From assembly GCA_034440575.1 (NCBI GenBank), contig JAOTOL010001559.1:1285001-1349000 (forward strand): a stretch of 64,000 bases of DNA, read 5' to 3'. Below, piece after piece: positions 55,721 through 64,000 of this stretch. The notes beneath the pieces are model-generated. The model made no database searches. It worked only from the letters and a program-made list of their open reading frames with translations, and had not been told where the DNA came from. The translations under genes were made by a program, and so were the position numbers. Position 1 is the stretch's first letter. Each line of letters begins with the position of its first letter. Source of the stretch: Imbricaverruca yamaguchii (Eukaryota; Arthropoda; Thecostraca; Neoverrucidae).

Positions 55721-56942
55721 GTTAGTGTTACGACCACAGCATATCCGACATCACTGCTCTGTCAGAAGTTGCTGTTACGACCACAGTATATCCGACATCA
55801 CTGCTCTGTCTGAGGTTGCTATTACGACCACAGTATATCCGACATCACTGCTCTGTCAGAGGTTGCTGTTACGACCACAGTATATCCGACATCACTGCTC
55901 TGTCAGAGGTTGCTGTTACGACCATAGTATATCCGACATCACTGCTCTGTCAGAGGTGAGTGTTACGACCACAGTATATCCGACATCACTGCTCTGTCAG
56001 AGGTGAGTGTTACGACCACAGTATATCCGACATCACTGCTCTGTCAGAGGTTGCTGTTTCGACCACAGCATATCCGACATCACTGCTCTGTCAGAGGTGA
56101 ATGTTACGACCACAGCATATCCGACATCACTGCTCTGTCAGATGCGAGTGTTACGACCACAGTATATCCGACATCAATGCTCTGTCAGAGGCGAGTGTTA
56201 CGACCACAATATATCCGACATCACTGCTCTATCAGAGGTTGCTGTTACGACCACAGTGTATCCGACATCACTGCTCTGTCAGAGGTGAGTGTTACGACCA
56301 CAGCATATCCGACATCACTGCTCTGTCAGAGGTGAGTGTTACGACCACAGTATATCCGACATCACTGCTCTGTCAGAGGTGAGTGTTACGACCGCAGTAT
56401 ATCCGACATCACTGCTCTGTCAGAGGTGAGTGTTACGACCACAGTATATCCGACATCACTGCTCTGTCAGCGGTGAGTGTTACGACCACAGTGTATCCGA
56501 CATCACTGCTCTGTCAGCGGTGAGTGTTACGACCACAGTGTATCCGACATCACTGCTCTGTCAGAGGTGAGTGTTACGACCACAGTGTATCCGACATCAC
56601 TGCTCTGTCAGAGGCGAGTGTTACGACCACAGTATATCCGACATCACTGCTCTGTCAGAGGTGAGTGTTACGACCACAGTGTATCCGACATCACTGCTCT
56701 GTCAGATGCGAGTGTTACGACCACAGTATATCCGACATCACTGCTCTGTCAGAGGTGAGTGTTACGACCACAGTGTATCCGACATCACTGCTCTGTCAGA
56801 TGCGAGTGTTACGACCACAGTATATCCGACATCACTGCTCTGTCAGAGGTGAGTGTTACGACCACAGTGTATCCGACATCACTGCTCTGTCAGAGGTGAG
56901 TGTTACGACCACAGTATATCCGACATCACTGCTCTGTCAGAG
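55721..56942 (+). repeat. 47-bp array of exon-3 splice-junction copies (26 units)
   Basis: 1,222 bp = exactly 26 x 47, with no indels. Each unit starts at a donor position, runs through GTGAGTGTTACGACCACAGT and ends with TATCCGACATCACTGCTCTG plus TCAGAG, i.e. a copy of the last 21 coding bases of exon 3. At the 27 junction positions from 55721 to 56943 I read GTGAGT 14 times, GTTGCT 6, GCGAGT 5, GTGAAT 1 and GTTAGT 1 (the true exon donor). Degenerate copies continue to about 57140. GTTGCT forms cluster at the left, GTGAGT and GCGAGT forms at the right. Confidence 0.97.
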
Positions 56943-57447
56943 GTGAGTGTCAACGCCGTTGACTCTCCGACACCACTGCCAGAGGTGTCGGACTGCAGCA
57001 ATCTTCTGCAGCTGCCAGAGGTCAGAGCTACAGCCACAGTCCATCCGACACCACTGTTCTGTCAGAGGTCAGAGTTAAGGTCACACACAATCCATCCGAC
57101 ATCACTGCTCTGTCAGAGGTCAGAATTAAGGTCACGTCATTCTATCCCAGCAGACAAACCATGTTATTCAAAATTATCAAATACATCACTAACCTAACAG
57201 CAGGATTTGTCGTCGGTGTTGAGGGATTGGCAACAAACAGATCACCAATCAATGGTATTTTGGACGGTGGTATGAAACTTTGCCAAGGTGATAGTATCGC
57301 CGACATGACATCATGAAGTGATATAAGTCTTCCCGCCTGAGCTACAAAGTTGGGTGTACAGTGTGGTGTAGTTGCTTGGTCCATGCTGTTTTAACGTAAA
57401 TTAAAATAGCTTAATATATGCACGCGACGCAAGCCATTTTATTTGTT

Positions 57448-57549
57448 TCGGCGGGCTAGACGCATGGTGTGCGTACACCTGGCCTGAGATCGCCAATGAT
57501 TGGTTGTGTGTCGGCAGGCTAGACGCATGACGTGCGTACACCTGGCCTG
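57448..57549 (+). repeat. duplicated 5' edge of exon 4
   Basis: 57448-57486 and 57511-57549 are 39-bp copies 63 bp apart with about 36 identical bases. The right copy is the real acceptor and start of exon 4 (TCGGCAG/GCTAGACGC). The left copy reads TCGGCGGGCTAGACGC, so its AG has become GG, and its frame meets TGA after CACCTGGCC. Confidence 0.9.
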
Positions 57550-57634
57550 TACCCGAACATCACCTGCGGCGGCCAATGTGCTCAAGTTGCTGCTACACAG
57601 CCGTAGCAGCAGTGTCCGACTGGCCGTAGATTTG
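57518..57634 (+). CDS. nompC: TRPN/NompC-like channel, exon 4 (third ankyrin repeat, part)
   Basis: 117 bp, 39 codons, phase 0-0. It begins after TGTGTCGGCAG and reads ARRMTCVHLACTRTSPAAAN then VLKLLLHSRSSSVRLAVDL, ending before GTACAG at 57635. It aligns residue for residue, ungapped, to SRSQTAVHLVSSRQTGTATN and the following ILRALLAAAGKDIRL in Drosophila NompC as I remember it; this stretch is less ankyrin-consensus-like, which makes the match diagnostic. The 5' end of the exon is duplicated 63 bp upstream with a broken acceptor. The donor is the least certain border. Confidence 0.75.
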
Positions 57635-57849
57635 GTACAGTACCCCACCCCCCACCCCCACTCCGACTGGTGGTAAGCTGGGTACGGTTCCCTCCTTCCC
57701 CTTGCCTTGCATAGTGCAACCGTATTTTAATTCCCCTTCCCCACTGACAGTTGATTCGATACGGGATCTCTCTTCCTCTCCTTTGGCTAACACAGGGCAC
57801 CCTCTGCTCGACCTCAGACTGGCAGTGAACTCGGTGCGGTGTCCCTTGG

Positions 57850-58383
57850 TACATTATATTACACTTTCATTATACATTCATCTTGGCTTCCTGCTTCATC
57901 ATGCAAAGTTGGCCTAGGTCAGTGAACCCAGATTATTTTTGACAACCTTTTATTAAACTATGCCTACTTGGAGATACCGTTCGACGATGAAATCATAGTC
58001 AGCGTTGACAATTACCTCACATATGCTTTCGAAGCTGAAAGAATACTACCTAAGGTCATCCTAGTTCAGTAAGCTGGGTCATACTGATGGGCTTTTTGAG
58101 GATGCCTATTGAGCGAAAATTCACATTTAAATGACAGCCTATTCATTTTTTACAATTGATACTGGCGACGCTCTAACCCGCATGGATTATTCGTGAAGAA
58201 ACTATAAGAGGTGGGGGATATTTGTGGCGCAATATCTAAGTGAAGTCACTACTGGTCGCTCTGTGTGGTCTATGATATTGGTAGGAGTACAGTCCAACAT
58301 TTTGTTCCAGGAGGGAAGGGATGGAAGCAGTGCGAATCGCATTAATATTTCATGATACACTGTGTGTTCAACTAGTTAAATAA
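57850..58383. other. NompC intron 4, no feature
   Basis: Mixed sequence, nothing recognised. Confidence 0.4.
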
Positions 58384-60430
58384 ATGGTTGAAGTCAGAAC
58401 AAGGAAGATATCAAGGTCTCATCTGAATAATCTTTCTGGCAATAGATTGAAGCTGTTCGTGTTTGAGCCGCCAAATGAGAGGGATATCTTGGGGTGTGGC
58501 ATCTACTTGAGGGAAACACTTGAGGGCGAAGACGATAGGAGAACTATCCAGTCCAGTGCCCCAAGTTGTGAGTGACATTTATCTGGTCCGATTAGTCAGT
58601 TTGGCAAAGCTAATGCTCTTTTCATGCCACCTGTTATCATTGAAAATGTGATCATCATGTTCAGGCTCATTGAGGTATGCAATTCGACAGTGCAGTGTTC
58701 TCTTGGGAAGGACAAACTTTCCAAGAGAACTTCCAAAAACTTTCCGAAAGAGACGTATTAAGTGCCAATCAAATATCGTAATCAAGTTAGACATGGTATT
58801 TGATATTTTGACTTGCAAGTTCCAAATTGCCAGTTGTGTCGACCATATTAACTGCCCCTGTAGCAGATATAAAAGTTTCCTGTGAGAGATCTTGCCTTCA
58901 TCAAGAGACAAAAAGAAAAGGACAGTCATAAAGGATCCCACAAAGTGGGAAGCTCTGATACGTCAGGGCTGGGATCTGGGATTGGAGATAAGTGGTGCTG
59001 AGGATGACTTTGTCCCTGAAGTTGGGTTTTTTCGATAAAATTGCCCGTGAGCCAGCAGCGAAGGTGCAGAACAACTGTGGTAAGATTCTAATCCTGTATT
59101 TTCATTGATGGGCGGATTGATCTGACCAGTGTGGTGATGGATTTGATGAAAGCTGAGGGCACTGACCAATCTTTCCTGCACATATCAAAGGAGAACACTA
59201 CGATGCTAGTAGTGAACCTGGCAGTATTTGCTCCACTTTACCTTAGAGAAAGGAACTAAAGAGGAGTCACAAGCTTAGTAGATTGCCAAGGTCATGTTTT
59301 CCTGCCTCAAAGACTGGGGTTTTGATAAGACCTCATGAGCCATTGGAGGAGACACAACAAACGTGCACACTGGTGTGAATGCTGATGCAATGCGGAAGCT
59401 GGAGCTGCACCTAGGGAGAAAGCTGACCCAGTTGATGTGCAGCCTGCACACTGTTGAACTTCTCTTGCGCCGTCTCGTTGTTGACCATGATGCCCATACT
59501 CTGTTAAACAACACATTTTCGGATATCAATCCAAACTTCCACGGATCTCTGTTAGCCGTTCACTGATCAAGCTGCCTAACGAGGTTCAAGATATCTCAAC
59601 TAATCAACATCATGGTCCTAAGATTGCCTGTGCAGTCATGGATAGAGTGCTTCCTGCACGGTTGGCCCTTTTGGAGATTGGACCAGTGAACCACAGCTAT
59701 CAATGCATTACAACGAGCAGACTTCTCGGGCTCTGAATGTCAAAGCACGGACTTAAAGGAATGAACTTGAATAATCTGCAATTCATTGATGAATTCATCA
59801 TTGGACTACAACATCCATGTTGGTTCACTGTGAAGATCAATCACTCCTGGATCAAGGCCAAGACACATCCTGTTTCAGCTGGAAGGCTCAAGTCCCAAGG
59901 GAAAGCGGCGATGGGCCTTATGGTGCCGAGTGTGAGAGAATCTGCTTGACCTGCACACGGTGAAACCATAATCCAAACACTGCTGTGCTCTGAGGATCAA
60001 AAGGAGAGGATTGGTGGGGTGGAGAAAGTCGCCATCAGGGAAGAAGAGGACCCAGACACTACGCGCTGGGTGACCTCTATGTCAGAACCAGAAGGGCACC
60101 TGACGTCCATCGTGATGCTGTCAGGATTGTCGACTTGATCAGCTGGTCAGATGTGTTAGAGCCACCTCTCAGCTGCTTCCTAAGCAACTTAGAGATGAAG
60201 AACTTCATCAACACCCCATGGAGGTGCTTAGCTGGCCTTGCCACACGACGTATTGAGATTTGTTCAGATTGTGATTGATGCTTTTGCTAAGTATTTTGCA
60301 CAAGAAGAGTAGTATGGAGGGATCTGGGCTCATGAGACCAACAGGAGGTTGATGTCCAAGAATGAGTCAAAGCAGGAATTCTGCAACCTGGTGGTGTTCA
60401 GGAAGTCACGAATTGGTCCTTGAAATTGTA
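58384..60430 (+). pseudogene. fossil transposon-type protein gene, unnamed family
   Basis: Many short frames across 2 kb line up in order with a protein family I remember from many arthropod genomes as repeated uncharacterised proteins, probably mobile. Visible pieces: TTNVHTGVNADAMRKLELHL followed by GRKLTQLMCSLHTVELLLRR (near 59350-59480; family form TNVNTG..LE..LGR.L.W..C.LH.NELP.RH), then an S-NQH block near 59600, PVNHSYQCITTSRLLGL (59690-59740; family form HSRWLTTANRILRL), LSWPCHT (about 60228-60245; family form PCHTQAVER) and GLMRPTGG. At least a dozen stops and shifts. Function unknown; sits inside intron 4 of the NompC-like gene. Confidence 0.5.
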
Positions 60431-60959
60431 TCCAGCACTGTGCATGCAGTTCAGCTGCTAATAAAGACGTAAACGTGACTTGACTTTGCCAATATGCATG
60501 ATTTCCCTCATATCTGTTAGTATCTTAAAAAGGGGCTCGAAAGGATACAGCTTGCGGTTTAGAACTACATGATTGAAGTAGGTTATAGTTATCCTATCCA
60601 AACGGCCTAGGCTAGTCCATGGCAAGCCTGGAAGAGGTCTCGTTTGAGCGTAGGAGTTCCTCCCGTTGGCCTGAGAGTTCAAAGGCTTTCGGCCTGAACA
60701 GACATGGGGTGGAGCGTACGTTCCCACAGGTTCGTCATCGGCCTCCCCACATGCGCATATCAATCGACGCAACTCTGGCCACCACGATGTGTGATAGTTC
60801 CTCCATCCCCAGACAATCTAAGCTCACATTTTCCTCTTTGTTGTGCACTACTACTGAAAGTTAATGGACTGAACATGGGGAAACCTGCCAGGTGTCACAT
60901 CACAACGAATCGCGTTGTGTTCGACAGGACCCGTGACCAGTATATCCAGGCTACCGCAG
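60431..60959. other. no gene recognised
   Basis: Intron 4 sequence; no signature seen. Confidence 0.35.
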
Positions 60960-61015
60960 GTGGCCGGCGGAGCGGGTGGAGCTGGTGGAGCGGGTGGAGC
61001 TGGTGGAGCCTCCAT
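60960..61015. repeat. GGAGCGGGT/GGAGCTGGT short tandem repeat
   Basis: Alternating 9-mers GGAGCGGGT and GGAGCTGGT over about 45 bases; the complementary frame is a Pro/Ala repeat only. Confidence 0.85.
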
Positions 61016-61559
61016 GCACCACCAGTGAGGAGATGAATAACCGGTTCTGAGCAACCATTCACGCTGCTTCCTCTGAAGTCGGATGCTCTTAACTCCGGAA
61101 GCCACCCAAGCCATGGTGGACAAATCTGTTACAGCCATCCGAAGTCCATCCTGGCACTGGCAATAGCTGTGGATTCAAGCTGGGTGGCCTCGCAACACAG
61201 TACTCCACAGCTGCTCTCGGAAGTCGCGGCAGACCTATGGGCCGGCGAGCGGGGATACAGCACGCTCTCAGCCTGACTGAGGGCTGCTGGCTGGACTCTG
61301 CGGCGTGGGGACAACTCAGAGCGTTCTGAAGGCACGCGAAGATGCCCCACCACGGTGGGTGCCCTGCACTGCCGTTCCCCCTGACCGTACAGGGCGTCGG
61401 AGCTCAGTTCTACTCAGTCCGTAGCGATTGTGAGTCGTTCTCTACAGAGCAGTGTGTTGCGAGTCGACGAATTGCGGACACGAGGGCCGCTACTGAAGCG
61501 GACCTGGGCCTATCCCCAATACTGAGCCACAAAGAAATGGGTGCCACGATGACGTGACT

Positions 61560-61935
61560 GGGCCGTGGCAGGGTACCGTGCGCTGACGAGATCACTGCCG
61601 AGCACCTGATGTGTGGGACATCTACAGAGCTCTTGCAGGCTCCGGCTACTCTGCTCACTGCTTACCTCACTGAACTCCGCGTGCCGGCTGGCTCCACCTG
61701 CAGTACGATAGTACCTCTGATGAAGAAGAGCGACTAGGATCGTGATTCCCTTGACAATTATAGATCAATCTCGATTGTGTCAGTTGTGACCGAACTGATC
61801 GAAATGCTTCTGCTTGACGAGTTGTGAGCTTCCTTCCAGCCAGGCGAGTTACAGTTTGGACCTATGAAGGAGACGATGCTCATCAAGGCACGGCAGAGGA
61901 GACGATGCTCGTGCAGGAGACGACACGGTGGTACT
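61560..61935 (+). pseudogene. LINE reverse transcriptase fragment
   Basis: A stretch reading DEITAEHLMCG, LLTAYLTELRVPAGS, IVPLMKKSD and, after a stop, DNYRSISIVSVVTELIEMLL and LQFGP. It matches the conserved N-terminal RT order of non-LTR elements (D.I.AE.L..G; W..S.IVPL.KK.D; NYR.ISL.S...K; Q.GF). About 120 codons remain; the catalytic core is absent. GC-richer and different from the other LINEs of the window. Confidence 0.5.
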
Positions 61936-62329
61936 TGAGCTGCGGCTTTCCACGCTTGGCGAGAACCTGGATGCCAGGAAATAACTTCGATCGGGTCTGA
62001 TATGCTGGCATCGTGTTCCGCGCAGGGAACCACCTGTCGGTGCTCAGCTAAGCCCCTTAGTAAACTGACATACCTATCTCTCCGCTCGTTCTGCTTCGGC
62101 GGACAGCGGCCAGTCACTTTTGGAGTGCGTGAGCAGGGTCGTCGACAATGGCTCTACTGTTCACCAACCCTGATATTTTCATATCGTTGGTGACTCAGCT
62201 ACCGAATGGCAGTGGTATGGGGGCGGAGCCTCACAGCCAACTTTCTGAAGGTATCCTACGCGTGCATGTTCTGCCTGACTGCCAAAACTCACCACCTGCG
62301 CCATTGCATGGCCTTGGAGCTGGTCCCAT
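61936..62329. other. no gene recognised
   Basis: Intron 4 sequence with no recognised signature. Confidence 0.35.
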
Positions 62330-63205
62330 GGCTGACAATCGCCGGGGACGTGTGAACTGCCGTCTCATAGTCACCCATCGGGGGGGGGAGACATGGTCGC
62401 ATTGCTGACAATCACTGGGGACGTGTGAACCGCCCTCTCATAGTCACCCCTCGGGGGGACCTAATCACATTGCTGACCATCGCCAGGGACGTGTGAACTG
62501 CCGTCTCATAGTCACCCCTCGGGGGGACCCAATCACATTGCTGACCATCGCCGGGGACGTGTGAACCGCCCTCTCATAGTCACCCCTCGGGGGGTGGAGA
62601 TGGTCACAATGATGACCACCGCTGGGGACGTGTGAATCGCCCTGTCATAGTCACCCCTCGGGGGGACCTGGTCACATTGCTGACCATCGCCGGGGACGTG
62701 TGAACCGCCCTCTCATAGTCACCCCTCGGGGGGTGGAGATGGTCGCAATGCTGACCATCGCCGGGGACGTGTGAACCGCCCTCTCATAGTCACCCCTCGG
62801 GGGGACCTGGTCACATTGTTGACCATCGCCGGGGACGTGTGAACCCCCTCTCTAGTCACCCTCGGGGACCTTCACATTGACCATCGCCGGGGCGTGTGAA
62901 CCGCCCTCTCATAGTCACCCCTCGGGGGGGAGATGGTCGCAATGCTGACCATCGCTGGGGACGTGTGAATCGCCCTGTCATAGTCACCCCTCGGGGGGAC
63001 CTGGTCACATTGCTGACCATCGCCGGGGACGTGTGAACCGCCCTCTCATAGTCACCCCTCGGGGGGGAGATGGTCGCATTGCTGACCATCGCTGGGGACA
63101 TGTGAACCGCCCACTCATAGTCACCCCTCGGGGGGGGGGGGGGACCTGGTCACAATGCTGACCATCGTCGGGGACGTGTGAGTCGCCTTGTCACAGTGAC
63201 CCCTC
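62330..63205. repeat. ~68-bp minisatellite, about 13 copies
   Basis: GGGGACGTGTGAA-like cores at about 62346, 62419, 62487, 62555, 62626, 62694, 62765, 62833, 62892, 62960, 63028, 63096 and 63175. Spacing is mostly 68, lengthened or shortened by changes in a G-run (CCTCGGGGGG). Other unit parts: TTGCTGACCATCGCCGGGG and CTCATAGTCACCCCTCGG. It ends about 400 bp before exon 5. Confidence 0.95.
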
Positions 63206-63613
63206 GCCCCCAGTGTGGGGTCCTGTGCTCGCTGCGCTGGCTCCGGCCGCGCGTACCTATCCGGGTGCCAGGCAGTTGGAGCCCCTGCTTCCTGCCGGCC
63301 GCTATGGCCGGCCGGCGCGGGAATCTGTGCGCCGGTGTTGTCTATTCGTGTGCTTAATGTCCGCTGCTCTGTTATGTTGTCGGATTGTCTCTGCGAATGT
63401 TCCATTATTTGACGATGATGCTAGTGGCCGCGACTGCAACTCTATCATCGCATATGACACCACAAGCCACCACTGTTCTCTTCTGACAACAGTATGCTTC
63501 CGAGGTTGTGCCTGCAGAATTGGATCCCTATAGCTCGCATGTTCCCCGTGCTCATCGAGCGCCTCCAATGACATCTCGCACTGATAACAAGTGTGAGGTG
63601 TGTGGCACTGCAG

Positions 63614-63700
63614 GATGGCAATATTCCACTGTTTCTGGCGGCCGATGCGGGTGCACAACACCTCTGCAGGGAGCTGCTCAGCGCACACGCTGATGTCCAG
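63614..63700 (+). CDS. nompC: TRPN/NompC-like channel, exon 5
   Basis: 87 bp, 29 codons, phase 0-0, between GGCACTGCAG and GTGAGA. It reads DGNIPLFLAADAGAQHLCRE then LLSAHADVQ, aligning directly to GKIPLLLAVESGNQSMCREL of Drosophila NompC and continuing exactly where exon 4 stopped. The intron before it is 5,979 bp and holds a fossil transposon gene, an RT fragment and a roughly 68-bp minisatellite. The remaining ankyrin repeats and the channel domain must lie to the right of the window. Confidence 0.85.
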
Positions 63701-64000
63701 GTGAGAGCATCCGACACTTCAACTCATGGCTAGACTAGGGTCGTCTGGGAGATGGCGGACTGAGTCATATACGGCACATCGGCATCAAGTCGCCGTACCG
63801 GTCAATCTGTATACCGCACCCAGGTTCGGACCCCTTTTGATGGCCAGGTGAAGTGTTCCACGCCGCAGGACTGGGCGAGGCGTTCCGAGTCGTCCGTCAC
63901 ACATTGGATGAATGTTCATGGGTGGCGAGGGTGGATCCAGGGACCGCGTCTGTCCCAGAGCGGGGTGCCAACATTACCTGTTCCCCGGAGCTGTGTGTTA
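63701..64000. other. start of the next NompC intron
   Basis: Follows the exon 5 donor. I looked for the next ankyrin repeat and did not find it before the edge. Confidence 0.4.

Noticed and set aside
55721..56942. Array units as chains of 28-base microexons (CCACAG acceptor to GTGAGT donor)
   Set aside because: The intervening introns would be only 19 bases and there is no pyrimidine tract. Only the donor side is plausible.
55656..57197. Several 93-116-codon forward frames across the 47-bp array
   Set aside because: The unit has no stop in most registers, so all three frames stay open. The peptides are the same repeat cycling through frames.

Overview
The window looks like a repeat-rich piece of an invertebrate nuclear genome, most likely an arthropod and possibly a crustacean. 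There are no bacterial operons. Instead there are spliced exons with GT-AG borders, several families of non-LTR retrotransposons, TTAA-flanked non-autonomous DNA elements, long minisatellites and (TA)n/(TG)n tracts. The host group is inferred from gene and transposon families recalled from memory, not from any search.

The main host gene lies on the + strand from about 44.8 kb to beyond the right edge. Five phase-0 exons (44846-45190, 46312-46410, 55622-55720, 57518-57634, 63614-63700) join without a gap into the N-terminus and first ankyrin repeats of a TRPN/NompC mechanotransduction channel. No long reading frame reveals it, because the exons are 29-115 codons and sit in 19 kb of repeat-filled introns. 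The edges of these exons are themselves copied locally. Behind exon 3 its 5' splice junction is repeated 26 times as an indel-free 47-bp array. Behind exon 2 the donor is copied nearby, and before exon 4 the acceptor is copied once with a destroyed AG. A probable second host gene is a THAP zinc-finger exon on the - strand near 18.6 kb, with CCAAT and CRE boxes upstream.

The first 44 kb is mostly transposons. 0.4-1.1 kb is A/T homopolymer sequence. 2.6-6 kb holds pieces of Jockey-like LINEs, split by a 772-bp TTAA element. 6-10 kb is an inverted, nearly full-length CR1-type LINE (coiled-coil/SGNH-esterase ORF1, endonuclease, reverse transcriptase). Further CR1 copies lie at 20.9-24.5, 28.5-32.6, 35-36.1 and 44.0-44.3 kb. 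36-41.9 kb is an A+C-rich I-type LINE with gag zinc knuckles, endonuclease, RT and RNase H, followed by a relative that kept ORF1 but lost ORF2. None of the retroelement copies is intact.

Three families of TTAA-flanked elements (called A, B and C here) occur eight times. They share TTAAC-starting ends, a G-run next to a small subterminal palindrome, and a high density of AGGTCA/TGACCT hexamers. None carries a recognisable transposase. Two insertions can be proved by comparison: one splits a LINE reading frame at a TTAA, the other splits a CR1 copy at a TTAA that is unoccupied in its sisters.

The right third (the NompC introns) also holds a 25-bp, a 56-bp, a 20-bp, a roughly 55-60-bp and a roughly 68-bp minisatellite, a very diverged roughly 30-bp repeat, a fossil transposon-type protein gene (58.4-60.4 kb) and an RT fragment (61.6-61.9 kb).
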